Shown here piece by piece: positions 1 through 6,214 of a stretch of DNA of 16,483 nt. Each line of letters starts with the position of its first letter. Position 1 is the stretch's first letter. The stretch comes from Thermococcus sp. (GTDB lineage Archaea > Methanobacteriota_B > Thermococci > Thermococcales > Thermococcaceae), in assembly GCF_027066465.1 (NCBI RefSeq), contig NZ_JAMONU010000032.1, positions 1-16,483 of the forward strand, in the 5' to 3' direction. The position numbers and the translations under genes are program-made. The notes beneath the pieces are model-generated. The model was given only the letters and a program-made list of their open reading frames with translations, did not search any database and had not been told where the DNA came from.

Positions 1-811
1 CCTCAAGGATGGGAGCCTTTGACTCGGGGGAAAGCTTGTCGAGAACCTCCCTCACGAACTTAATCTCCCCCTGGAGGGCAAGCCCTATCAGGAGCGACTT
101 AAGGGCCTCAAGGCTGACCTGCGGGGCCATCTGAAGCGCAACGTCGACGAACTTCTCGTAGGTTCCCTCCGGAACTTGGGCCTTCTTCAGGTGAAAAGCA
201 ATCGCCCGCATCGCCTCCCCCAGCCAGTACTCACTTTTAAGCTCCGAGAGAACCTTTATGGCGCTCCCGAATTCTTCCCTCCTCAGGTGCTCCTTGAGTA
301 TGTTGAAGGCCGCTATCGAGTGCCAGGGCTCCTCGTCGAGGGACTCCAGTATCACGCGGGCCTTTCTAATCTTGCCCTCATGGAGGTAAACGTTGAGGAG
401 CTTCAGAAGGACGTCGCTCTTTTTCACGGGGTCGCTTATCTCGGTTGCATAGAACAGGGCCTCATCCGCCTTTCCAAGCTCTATAAGCCTGAGAACAAGT
501 TCCTCAAGAAGCTCGTCCTTCAGAGGGGATGGGAACTTGAGCGAGGACTCGTAGGCCTGATGAAAAATTTTCTCGGCGGCCTTTGAACCTGTTTTGCTGA
601 AGAACGTCCCAACTTCGAGGAGGGCCTTAACCAGCAGAACGGGGTTTTCTATCTTCGCAACGGAGCTTAAGGCTCGGGAAAACGCCTCCTTATAGAGGGG
701 ATTCTTGGCGAGGTGCATGTAGTAGCCAACCCTCGCGTACGTAACGGCCCGAAGGTAGGGGTCCTCAATGTTGCCGGCAAGACGGAGAACTTCCCGGTAC
801 ACATCTGCCAT
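1..811 (-). CDS. TPR-like helical-repeat protein, C-terminus beyond window
   Basis: The minus strand is open from an ATG at 811 to the window edge (270 codons, no stop), so the C-terminus is missing. The translation begins MADVYREVLRLAGNIEDPYL. It is almost wholly amphipathic helices in units of about 30-40 residues with TPR-like spacing, such as the A-(x3)-Y/F pattern around AVTYARVGYYMHLAK and KARVILESL. No enzymatic motif, signal peptide or membrane segment is visible, so a cytosolic protein-protein scaffold is the best inference. A GGTG ribosome binding site lies just before the ATG and an A/T-rich TATA-like box at 845-853. It is the last gene of the minus-strand block and has its own promoter. 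The repeat class (TPR, or another alpha solenoid) is judged by eye. Start and frame are confident; function is unknown. Confidence 0.8.
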   Translation of the reverse strand, partial: MADVYREVLRLAGNIEDPYLRAVTYARVGYYMHLAKNPLYKEAFSRALSSVAKIENPVLLVKALLEVGTFFSKTGSKAAEKIFHQAYESSLKFPSPLKDELLEELVLRLIELGKADEALFYATEISDPVKKSDVLLKLLNVYLHEGKIRKARVILESLDEEPWHSIAAFNILKEHLRREEFGSAIKVLSELKSEYWLGEAMRAIAFHLKKAQVPEGTYEKFVDVALQMAPQVSLEALKSLLIGLALQGEIKFVREVLDKLSPESKAPILE

Positions 812-844
812 GTTCTCACACCAGAAGTAGTTAAACGGTGAAGC

Positions 845-853
845 ACTATTTAT
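845..853 (-). promoter_or_regulatory. TATA box of the helical-repeat protein gene
   Basis: On the minus strand this reads CATAAATAG, about 35 bases before the ATG at 811. That leaves room for a start of transcription near 825 and a short leader carrying GGTG. Confidence 0.45.
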
Positions 854-885
854 GGGTTCCGCCAAAGGTTAAAGAATGACTCGTC

Positions 886-891
886 AAAAAA
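886..891 (-). terminator. T-run terminator after the 897-1106 gene
   Basis: Six T residues on the minus strand lie directly after the stop of the small gene at 897. Thermococcales termination is driven mainly by T-runs, so this is a plausible stop signal. No hairpin is needed or seen. Confidence 0.35.
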
Positions 892-896
892 CGAAA

Positions 897-1106
897 TCAC
901 CCGAGGTCGTCGTAAACCACGCCGACAACTTCTCCATCGTCTAGTGAGACGAAGCTGACCTTAGTTTTCTTACCTGTTTTGGGGTCAACAACAACAAAAT
1001 CCGGCTGGATAAGGTATTTGCTCGTCGGCATCTTCCACACGTCGCCATAGTGAACGCGAAGCTCCCTCAAAAACTTTCCGGGGTCGCGTTTAATAACCGT
1101 CGCCAT
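897..1106 (-). CDS. Small conserved-looking protein of unknown function, 69 aa
   Basis: I do not recognise this family. The ATG at 1106 is chosen because GGTGAT sits four bases upstream (1111-1116); the ATG at 1112 and GTG at 1118 would overlap that site. The protein starts MATVIKRDPGKFLRELRVHY and is mixed alpha/beta: a basic N-terminal helix, then a likely beta hairpin or sheet region (PDFVVVDPKTGKKTKVSFVS) and an acidic, valine-rich tail ending YDDLG. There is no cysteine, signal peptide or membrane segment. The gene has its own TATA box (TTTTTATAC at 1138-1146) and a T-run after the stop, so it looks monocistronic. Good promoter, ribosome site and terminator spacing support a real gene. 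A small nucleic-acid-binding or adaptor role would be a guess only. Confidence 0.75.
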   Translation of the reverse strand: MATVIKRDPGKFLRELRVHYGDVWKMPTSKYLIQPDFVVVDPKTGKKTKVSFVSLDDGEVVGVVYDDLG

Positions 1107-1137
1107 ACCCATCACCACTATTATCTACTACTTCATT

Positions 1138-1146
1138 GTATAAAAA
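1138..1146 (-). promoter_or_regulatory. TATA box of the 69-aa protein gene
   Basis: TTTTTATAC on the minus strand, about 32 bases before the chosen ATG at 1106. An A-rich AGAAAGG element precedes it in the position of a BRE. Confidence 0.5.
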
Positions 1147-1167
1147 CCTTTCTGATAGACATTCGTT

Positions 1168-1172
1168 AAAAA
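1168..1172 (-). terminator. T-run after the DUF89 gene
   Basis: On the minus strand the stop at 1185 is followed within about 15 bases by TTTTT in an A/T-rich tract. This is a plausible archaeal T-run terminator lying just ahead of the next gene's TATA box. Confidence 0.3.
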
Positions 1173-1184
1173 TAATATCGACAA

Positions 1185-2039
1185 TCAACGAAGAGAAAGG
1201 TTCAGGCACAGGAGGGAACCAATGGGAACTCCGATTTCCCTCGCTATTGCGGGACACTTGGCCTTGAGGAGGAAGAACACCCTTCCGTCCCCCAGCCCGC
1301 TGAGGGTCTCGAAGTTGGCCTGACCCTTCGCAATGACGACGTCAACAGAGCGGAAGAGCTTTCTGAACTCGGGAGAGGAGTACTCCAGAGGGGTTCCAGG
1401 GAGGCGACTGCCGGTGGAGACAACCGTTCCAACCTCGTCAAAGCCCGCCTCCAAGAGGTCTTCAACCGTCGCGTCGTTTATTATCGGACCTTCCTTAGCC
1501 TCAACGAAGACTTCAACGCCGGGGAACTCTCTGAGAAGGGTTTTTATAAAGAGCAAATCGAAGTAAATCTCCCCGCAGTTGTCGGTGAGGTAGAGGAGCT
1601 TCCCTCCCTTTTCCAAAAGGCTAAAGAGGTTTTCGCTGTGGTCAATCAAAAGCTCCTGGGAGAGAACGCCTCTGATGTCCTTCTCAAGCCGTTCCGGAGT
1701 GTAGCCGGTTGAAAAGTCCACAACGTTTCCGGCTATGGCGAGCTTCAGCGCCGTTCTCAGGTCAGCGCCTTCGAACTCCGGCAGAAGGCTGCGGGCAACT
1801 TCGTTTGAGACCCTTTTGTACTCCTTGAAGGGGTCGTCGTTTCCGATGAACTTGTAAAGGCCCAGAAACAGCAAACCTCCGACAACGGCTGGAATTGATT
1901 CCTCAGAGAACAGCTCCGCCGCCCTTTTCAGGGAAAAGAGCATGGCCTTCTTACGTTCTTTTTCTCCCTGGAGGCTCATCTCAACTATTTTCTGGCACTG
2001 ATTTATGGCGCAGGCAACGCACTCGTGATGAATCCTCAT
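1185..2039 (-). CDS. DUF89 (ARMT1-like) metal-dependent phosphatase family protein
   Basis: The 284-residue product matches the archaeal DUF89 subfamily in length and motifs. It has an N-terminal cysteine pair, C7xxC10 with a further C15. GNVVD lies at residues 104-108, DNCGE at 153-157 in a LYLTDNCGE context, and KGQANFET at 238-245. In the family these last three surround the metal and phosphate site. DUF89 proteins are proposed to be damage-control phosphatases that remove harmful or misplaced phosphorylated sugars or cofactors; the true substrate here cannot be read from sequence. The ATG at 2039 is preferred over the TTG at 2045, because GGTGG at 2046-2050 is well spaced for 2039. No signal peptide is present, so it should be cytosolic. 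It is a single gene with TATA box CTTATAAG overlapping the end of the small gene upstream. Confidence 0.9.
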   Translation of the reverse strand: MRIHHECVACAINQCQKIVEMSLQGEKERKKAMLFSLKRAAELFSEESIPAVVGGLLFLGLYKFIGNDDPFKEYKRVSNEVARSLLPEFEGADLRTALKLAIAGNVVDFSTGYTPERLEKDIRGVLSQELLIDHSENLFSLLEKGGKLLYLTDNCGEIYFDLLFIKTLLREFPGVEVFVEAKEGPIINDATVEDLLEAGFDEVGTVVSTGSRLPGTPLEYSSPEFRKLFRSVDVVIAKGQANFETLSGLGDGRVFFLLKAKCPAIAREIGVPIGSLLCLNLSLR

Positions 2040-2070
2040 CCGCAACCACCGGGGAAAATATAGAAAAGGG

Positions 2071-2079
2071 CTTATAAGC
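2071..2079 (-). promoter_or_regulatory. TATA box of the DUF89 gene
   Basis: GCTTATAAG on the minus strand lies about 35 bases before the ATG at 2039. It sits directly beyond the stop codon of the upstream 33-residue gene (2082-2084), so the two genes are close but probably separately promoted. Confidence 0.5.
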
Positions 2080-2081
2080 TC

Positions 2082-2183
2082 TCACCCGAGCATCTCAACC
2101 TGCTCAAGCTCCTCTGGAAGCTTCCTCTTCTTCTCGCGCTCCCTGATGATGAGGTACTCGTAAACGGCTATCGGCCAAATCAT
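2082..2183 (-). CDS. 33-residue small protein with very strong ribosome binding site
   Basis: A short frame runs from the ATG at 2183 to the TGA at 2082. It reads MIWPIAVYEYLIIREREKKR, then a lysine- and glutamate-rich stretch (KLPEELEQVEML) and a final glycine. The start is preceded by AAAGGAGGTGAGAGAG, one of the most complete Shine-Dalgarno matches in the window, at ideal spacing. That is the main reason to call it a gene. The N-terminal third is hydrophobic and aromatic, and the rest is a charged helix. It could be a short membrane-surface or protein-binding peptide, but it is too short for a clear transmembrane call. It has no recognisable family. The DUF89 gene follows on the same strand 43 bases later with its own TATA box. 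A leader-peptide role for that gene is possible but unproven. Confidence 0.7.
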   Translation of the reverse strand: MIWPIAVYEYLIIREREKKRKLPEELEQVEMLG

Positions 2184-2232
2184 CTCTCTCACCTCCTTTC
2201 ATTCCTTTCCCGGATTTCAGTGCTATTTATCA

Positions 2233-2242
2233 GCTTAAAAAC
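2233..2242 (-). promoter_or_regulatory. Candidate TATA box of the 33-residue gene
   Basis: A minus-strand A/T tract containing TTTTTAAG lies about 55 bases before the ATG at 2183. A second candidate, GATAAATAG, is slightly nearer. Either would give a leader of roughly 20-30 bases. Confidence 0.3.
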
Positions 2243-2387
2243 TTTTTCAGAGCTTTTTTCAGCAGGAATGACCTTTTCAAGTCTTCACTCTCTCAAAAAA
2301 GGCCCCAAGATGAAGTTTGGGCTTCAATGAACATAAATGTTCTCCAAAAAGGGTCAAAACACGGCCGATTTTTAAAAATGAATACAA

Positions 2388-2420
2388 TTGTTCAACAACT
2401 GACCACCCAACCGTTTATAA
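2388..2420 (+). promoter_or_regulatory. srp54 promoter with TTGTT-C-AACAA inverted repeat
   Basis: CGTTTATAAAC at 2411-2420 is a good TATA box about 35 bases before the srp54 ATG. Just upstream, at 2388-2398, is a perfect 5-bp inverted repeat, TTGTTCAACAA. The same arms occur beside the gfcR TATA box at 4557-4567. The rest of the 268-base interval 2184-2451 is A/T-rich. It also carries GAACAT-AA-ATGTTC (2329-2342) and no convincing gene. Confidence 0.5.
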
Positions 2421-2451
2421 ACTTCTCAGCCGTGATAGTAGCGGTGGTGAG

Positions 2452-3798
2452 ATGGCATTAGAAAGGCTGGGAAAGGCCCTGAACAACGCCCTCAGAAAGC
2501 TCGCCCGCTCGAGTACAGTTGATGAGGCCACAATCAAAGAAGTCGTGAGGGACATACAGAGGGCACTTCTGCAGGCGGACGTTAACGTTAAGCTCGTTCT
2601 CCAGCTCACGAAGAGAATTCAGAAGAGGGCGCTCGAGGAAGAACCGCCGGCGGGCGTCAGCAGAAAGGAGCACGTCATCAAGATAGTCTACGATGAACTC
2701 ACCAAGTTCCTCGGAACCGAGGCCAAGCCCCTTGAGATAAAGGAAAGGCCAACAATCCTGCTCATGGTGGGCATTCAGGGGTCCGGCAAGACTACAAGCG
2801 TTGCAAAGCTTGCGAGATACCTCCAAAAGAGGGGATACAGGGTTGGGGTTGTCTGCTCCGATACGTGGCGCCCCGGAGCGTATCATCAGCTCAGGCAGCT
2901 CCTCGACCCATACGGCATAGAGGTCTTCGGGGACCCCAACGAGAAGGACGCCGTTAAACTCGCCAGGGAGGGGGTTGGACACTTCAAGGGAAAGGGCGTT
3001 GACGTCATAATAGTTGACACCGCCGGAAGGCATAAGGAGGAGAGGGGCCTAATTGAGGAAATGAAGCAGATAAGTGAGGCGGTGAAGCCCCACGAGGTCA
3101 TACTCGTCATAGACGGAACCATAGGCCAGCAGGCGTACAATCAGGCGCTGGCGTTCAAAGAGGCGACCCCGATAGGTTCGATAATAGTTACCAAACTCGA
3201 CGGTTCCGCCAAGGGTGGCGGTGCGCTCTCAGCCGTTGCGGCAACCGGTGCCCCCATCAAGTTCATCGGCGTGGGGGAGAAAATAGACGACCTGGAACCC
3301 TTCGACCCCAAACGCTTTGTATCAAGGCTCCTTGGACTCGGAGACATCCAGGGGCTTCTGGAAAAGATAGAGGAGCTTCAAAAACAGCAAGAGTTCAAGG
3401 AAGAGGACCTCGAGAAGTTCCTGAAGGGCAAGTTCAACCTCAAGGACATGTACGCCCAGCTCGAGGCGATGCAGAAGATGGGGCCGCTGAAGCAGATACT
3501 TCAGATGATTCCGGGTCTCGGGTACTCGCTCCCCGACGAGGCCATAAGGGTCGGGGAGGAGAAGCTCAGGAGGTACCGCATAATAATGGATTCGATGACC
3601 GAGGAGGAGCTTGAGCACCCGGAGATTATAAACTACTCCCGCATAAAGAGAATAGCCAGAGGCTCCGGCACGAGCACCGCGGAGGTCAGAGAGCTTTTAA
3701 ACCAGTACAACCAAATGAAGAAGATGTTCAAGAGCATGAACAAGAGGAAGCTGGCCAAGATGGCCAAGAAGTTCAACTTCGGGGGGTTCGGGATATGA
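2452..3798 (+). CDS. srp54: Signal recognition particle GTPase SRP54 (Ffh)
   Basis: SRP54 binds signal sequences as they leave the ribosome and, with 7S RNA and the receptor FtsY, delivers nascent chains to the membrane translocon. The 448-residue product has the full architecture. A helical N domain (about 1-95) is followed by the G domain with P-loop GIQGSGKTT at 107-115, DTAGRH at 189-194 and TKLDGSAKGG at 247-256. The methionine-rich M domain (about 300-430) includes the MYAQLEAMQKMG and ILQMIPGLG segments and the RNA-binding ARGSGTS loop at 402-408. The start is the ATG at 2452, directly after GGTGGTGAG; an upstream in-frame extension to 2317 crosses the TATA box and is rejected. Length is usual for archaeal SRP54. 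Its stop overlaps the next gene as ATGA, so it heads a translationally coupled cluster. Confidence 0.98.
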   Translation: MALERLGKALNNALRKLARSSTVDEATIKEVVRDIQRALLQADVNVKLVLQLTKRIQKRALEEEPPAGVSRKEHVIKIVYDELTKFLGTEAKPLEIKERPTILLMVGIQGSGKTTSVAKLARYLQKRGYRVGVVCSDTWRPGAYHQLRQLLDPYGIEVFGDPNEKDAVKLAREGVGHFKGKGVDVIIVDTAGRHKEERGLIEEMKQISEAVKPHEVILVIDGTIGQQAYNQALAFKEATPIGSIIVTKLDGSAKGGGALSAVAATGAPIKFIGVGEKIDDLEPFDPKRFVSRLLGLGDIQGLLEKIEELQKQQEFKEEDLEKFLKGKFNLKDMYAQLEAMQKMGPLKQILQMIPGLGYSLPDEAIRVGEEKLRRYRIIMDSMTEEELEHPEIINYSRIKRIARGSGTSTAEVRELLNQYNQMKKMFKSMNKRKLAKMAKKFNFGGFGI

Positions 3799-4034
3799 TT
3801 GAGGCCTTCGTCCTGATAGTGGTCAAGCCCGGAAACGAGGAGAAAGTGTACGAACAGCTCCGGAAAGACCCGCGCGTTAAGGAGGACTACAGGGTTTACG
3901 GAGAATACGACATAATCCTCCGCGTTGAGGTTCCAACCATAGAGGACCTCGACAGGTTCCACGATGAGGTGCTCAGGAGGATTCCAGAGATAGAGATGAC
4001 CGAGACCCTGATTGCCAGCACCTACCGGGGGTGA
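3795..4034 (+). CDS. Stand-alone Lrp/AsnC ligand-binding (RAM) domain protein
   Basis: The 79-residue protein is a complete RAM (ACT-like beta-alpha-beta-beta-alpha-beta) domain without the helix-turn-helix of normal Lrp/AsnC regulators. It starts MIEAFVLIVVKPGNEEKVYE, has the GEYDIILRVEVPT strand pair typical of Lrp C-terminal domains, and ends in ETLIASTYRG. In related proteins this domain forms dimers or octamers and binds amino acids at subunit interfaces. Stand-alone forms may sense ligands or assemble with full-length Lrp proteins. That role is inferred here. The ATG overlaps the srp54 stop by four bases, so expression is coupled to srp54. A full-length Lrp (5619-6068) lies 1.6 kb away and is a possible partner. 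The family call is secure; the function is not. Confidence 0.88.
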   Translation: MIEAFVLIVVKPGNEEKVYEQLRKDPRVKEDYRVYGEYDIILRVEVPTIEDLDRFHDEVLRRIPEIEMTETLIASTYRG

Positions 4035-4038
4035 AGCT

Positions 4039-4527
4039 TTGAAGTGGGTCGCGACCATCGACCTCGAAACCCTTGAGGTCGAGGCCGACCCGTCCTTTAA
4101 ATTCAAGTGCATTGAAAACTGCGGAAGATGTTGCTACGAACTCGAAATCCCCCTGCGGGACGAAGACGTAGCAAGAATCGAAGAGCTGGGCTACAACGCC
4201 TGGGAGTTCGTTGACTATGAGAAGCTCTTCTACCGGGGCGACAAATTTCTCGGATACGCAATAAAGAAGAGGCCCTTCGATGATGCCTGCGTGTTCCTCG
4301 ACCCCGAGACGAAGAAGTGCAGAATCTACCCCCACAGACCGCTCGCCTGCAGGCTGTATCCCTTTGTTTTCGTCAAGAACGGTAAGAAAATGGAAATATA
4401 CGTCAAAGAAGATTCCTTCTGCCCGGGAATAAATCATCCTGAGGGTGAAAGAATAACCAAGGAGTTCATTCTAAGGGAATACGGGGACGTCATAGAGGAA
4501 TACAGACGAAAGGTGCTCGAGAAGTGA
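4039..4527 (+). CDS. YkgJ-like cysteine-cluster protein (putative Zn/Fe-S binding)
   Basis: The 162-residue product carries the hallmark CxxxCxxCC cluster at residues 24-32 (CIENCGRCC). Further cysteines follow in DDACVFLD, KKCRIYPHRPLACRLYP and SFCPG. This is the YkgJ/UPF0153 pattern, annotated as a zinc- or iron-chelating or Fe-S-binding domain. No reaction is established for the family. The start is taken as TTG at 4039, because GGGGTGA at 4028-4034 is correctly spaced; a longer form from TTG 4012 would begin inside the RAM gene without a ribosome site. The stop of the RAM gene lies within the ribosome site, so the three genes srp54, RAM and this one look like one operon. The protein is soluble, with no signal peptide. 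Whether it acts in SRP biology or is only a passenger is unknown. Confidence 0.88.
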   Translation: MKWVATIDLETLEVEADPSFKFKCIENCGRCCYELEIPLRDEDVARIEELGYNAWEFVDYEKLFYRGDKFLGYAIKKRPFDDACVFLDPETKKCRIYPHRPLACRLYPFVFVKNGKKMEIYVKEDSFCPGINHPEGERITKEFILREYGDVIEEYRRKVLEK

Positions 4528-4540
4528 AGCCAACCGAAAC

Positions 4541-4568
4541 ATATTTATACATTTTCTTGTTAAACAAG
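4541..4568 (+). promoter_or_regulatory. gfcR promoter with 13-bp inverted repeat
   Basis: ATATTTATAC at 4541-4550 is the TATA box. Six bases on, CTTGTT-A-AACAAG (4556-4568) forms a perfect inverted repeat with 6-bp arms. It sits between the TATA box and the ribosome site, about where transcription should begin, so a bound protein would block initiation. Autorepression by GfcR or control by another regulator is inference. Confidence 0.55.
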
Positions 4569-4588
4569 TGGCACACGGAGGTGAGGGT

Positions 4589-5305
4589 ATGAGCCAGCTA
4601 AAGTCCGTGCAGGAGAAGCTCAGACTCGTCAGGGTGTTAAGGTTGCTCAAGAAGACATACACTTACGAGGAGCTGTCAAAGATTACGGGACTGCCGATAA
4701 CGGTCCTCAACAGATACGTGCGCGGCAAAGTTCTGCCAAGTGCCGAGCGAACCAGGGAGCTGCTGAAGCTTCTCCTCCCGTACATAAACATAGAGGAGGA
4801 GGTCAGAAAGCGCATACGCTTCGATGAGAGGGGGTTCTTCGATAACATGCCGGTGCTCAGCGACACCGCACTCATGAGCCTCATAGCCGAGGAAGTCGCC
4901 GGGAGGTATTTTGACAGGGACGTGGACAAGGTCCTAACGGCCGCAACGGACGGTATAGCCCTGGGAGTGCACATAGCGAGGGAACTCGGCGTTGATGTCG
5001 TCTACGCAAAGAAGAAGAAGGAAGTCGGTGTGGAGAAGTTCTACGAGGTCAGCTACGTTCCAAGCGCTTCGGGTAGTGTAACAACACTCTACCTCCCCCA
5101 GTGGGCGCTGAAAAAGGGCGAAAAGGTCCTAATCGTTGATGATGTAATAAGGAGCGGTGAGACCCAGAAGGCCCTCGTGGAGCTTACAAGACAGGCCGGT
5201 GCGAGACCCGTCGGGATGTTCTTCCTCATAAGCGTGGGGGACATAATAGACCGCCTGAAGGAAGAGTACGACTTTCCAGTCGAAAGCCTCCTGAGGCTGG
5301 AGTGA
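4589..5305 (+). CDS. gfcR: GfcR-type transcription regulator (HTH plus PRTase domain)
   Basis: The 238-residue product joins an N-terminal helix-turn-helix (about 20-60, with YEELSKITGLPITVLNRYV) to a type I phosphoribosyltransferase domain. The PRPP-binding loop VLIVDDVIRSGETQ is at residues 180-193. This is the archaeal PyrE-like family. Its haloarchaeal member GfcR activates genes of central carbon metabolism and is thought to sense a phosphosugar or PRPP-like ligand rather than act as an enzyme. That role is transferred by family here, and Thermococcales targets may differ. The ATG at 4589 has GGAGGTGA at 4577-4584; the earlier in-frame ATG-like start at 4568 lies within the inverted repeat and is rejected. 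The unknown gene 5307-5636 follows after one base, so the two are probably cotranscribed. Confidence 0.9.
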   Translation: MSQLKSVQEKLRLVRVLRLLKKTYTYEELSKITGLPITVLNRYVRGKVLPSAERTRELLKLLLPYINIEEEVRKRIRFDERGFFDNMPVLSDTALMSLIAEEVAGRYFDRDVDKVLTAATDGIALGVHIARELGVDVVYAKKKKEVGVEKFYEVSYVPSASGSVTTLYLPQWALKKGEKVLIVDDVIRSGETQKALVELTRQAGARPVGMFFLISVGDIIDRLKEEYDFPVESLLRLE

Positions 5306-5306
5306 T

Positions 5307-5636
5307 ATGAAGGGGTTTATCTACAACGCCGAGGGACTAAGCGTTCCCGTGGAGTTCGTCCCCGGCGTTCCCTTTCACTTTGAATGCTCGGAGGAGGAGT
5401 GCGGAAAGAAGGTTGTTATAGAGGGCACCGTTTTTGAAGTTGAAGAGGAGGAGTTCACAAGGGTACTCGAAAGCACTATAGAAAACAATCCCGACTTTGA
5501 GAAGCTGAGGGAAGTCGCCTCGAGGAAATACGTTTTTAGAGGCAAAATCAACGGAAGATACGTCGAACTTCCCGTTGAAAGCTTTGAAGACTTTGCGAAG
5601 AGGTTTCTCAACGAGGTTCTAATCCTCAAGGGGTAG
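5307..5636 (+). CDS. Unknown protein coupled to gfcR, 109 aa
   Basis: I do not recognise this family. The ATG begins one base after the gfcR stop, with GGAGTGAT as ribosome site inside the end of gfcR, so translation is likely coupled. The sequence starts MKGFIYNAEGLSVPVEF. It appears beta-rich at the N-terminus, with a cysteine pair in ECSEEEC (27 and 32). A glutamate run (EVEEEEFTRV) and a C-terminal helix SFEDFAKRFLNEVLIL follow. C27 and C32 could form a disulfide or part of a metal site, but there are too few other ligands to say. No signal or membrane segment is seen. The last 18 bases overlap the convergent Lrp gene. Its position suggests work with GfcR or a common regulon, which is inference. 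Confidence 0.8.
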   Translation: MKGFIYNAEGLSVPVEFVPGVPFHFECSEEECGKKVVIEGTVFEVEEEEFTRVLESTIENNPDFEKLREVASRKYVFRGKINGRYVELPVESFEDFAKRFLNEVLILKG

Positions 5637-6068
5637 GCGCGGTTCCTCCTTAACCACCTGCATGGCCACGCTCGTGTTCGTCTTCTCAACCCCATCGAGG
5701 GACAACAGCCACTTCACGAAGCTGTTCATGTCCGCCCTGTCTCTGAACTTTGCAATGACGAAGATGTCGAACTCCCCCGTTATATCGTAAACCATCATGG
5801 CCCTCTTTTTCTCGGATATCTTCCTCTCTATCTCCGTGATTTTTCTGCCCTGCGCTTTAATCCCTATGAGGGCGGTCAGGCCGAACCCCAGGCGTTCATA
5901 ATCGAGTATCGGCGCGTATCCTTTGATAACGCCCTCCTCCTCAAGGCGCTTAATCCTGTTGTAAACTGTCCCGACGGCGACGTTCAGCTCCCGCGCTATC
6001 TCACGGTAGGAGAGGCGGGCGTTCTTTTGGAGGAGGGAGATAATTTTGATGTCCAATTCGTCCACCAT
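5619..6068 (-). CDS. Lrp/AsnC family transcription regulator
   Basis: The 149-residue product is a full Lrp/AsnC protein. The N-terminal winged helix-turn-helix (about 1-50) reads MVDELDIKIISLLQKNARLS, then YREIARELNVAVGTVYNRI and the wing EEEGVIKGY. The RAM ligand domain (about 62-140) includes YDITGEFDIFVIAKF, the usual signature. Lrp proteins bind promoter DNA as dimers to octamers and respond to amino acids; the effector here is unknown. The start ATG at 6068 has GGTGAGGTG at 6071-6079. Two direct GTAAAC repeats (6087-6092, 6094-6099) lie between its TATA box and start, a possible autoregulatory site. The C-terminal end overlaps the convergent gene by 18 bases. It is divergent from tRNA-Arg and may share one TATA element with it. 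Confidence 0.93.
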   Translation of the reverse strand: MVDELDIKIISLLQKNARLSYREIARELNVAVGTVYNRIKRLEEEGVIKGYAPILDYERLGFGLTALIGIKAQGRKITEIERKISEKKRAMMVYDITGEFDIFVIAKFRDRADMNSFVKWLLSLDGVEKTNTSVAMQVVKEEPRLPLED

Positions 6069-6086
6069 AGCACCTCACCGCTTCGA

Positions 6087-6110
6087 GTAAACCGTAAACT
6101 TTAAATATCC
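6087..6110. promoter_or_regulatory. Shared divergent promoter of lrp-like gene and tRNA-Arg
   Basis: CTTTAAATATCC (6099-6110) reads as a TATA box in both directions. It lies about 30 bases before the tRNA 5' end at 6137 on the plus strand, and about 32-40 bases before the Lrp ATG at 6068 on the minus strand. Two GTAAAC repeats with 7-base period flank it on the Lrp side. Confidence 0.45.
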
Positions 6111-6136
6111 TTCCCTTTGAGGGATTAGCGGGCAGT

Positions 6137-6214
6137 GGACCGGTAGCCTAGCCAGGATAGGGCGGCGGCCTCCTAAGCCGCAGGTCCGGGGTTCGAAGCC
6201 CCGCCGGTCCGCCA
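6137..6214 (+). tRNA. tRNA-Arg, anticodon CCU, CCA encoded
   Basis: A full cloverleaf can be folded. The acceptor stem is GGACCGG (6137-6143) with CCGGTCC (6204-6210), discriminator G6211 and genome-encoded CCA (6212-6214). The D stem is GCCT/GGGC. The anticodon stem GCGGC/GCCGC (6165-6169, 6177-6181) encloses loop CTCCTAA, with anticodon CCT at 6172-6174. The T stem is CGGGG/CCCCG around TTCGAAG. The tRNA is 75 bases without CCA and has no intron. It decodes AGG. The T-arm segment 6182-6193 recurs at 6538-6549. Confidence 0.97.

Noticed and set aside
2300..2402. C/D box small RNA upstream of srp54
   Set aside because: An ATGA-like C box and a CTGA are present, but spacing and the internal D'/C' boxes do not fit.
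2317..2451. Upstream in-frame extension of srp54 by 45 codons
   Set aside because: It covers the TATA box and A/T-rich promoter, lacks a ribosome site, and SRP54 normally starts at MALERLGKAL-like sequence, as at 2452.
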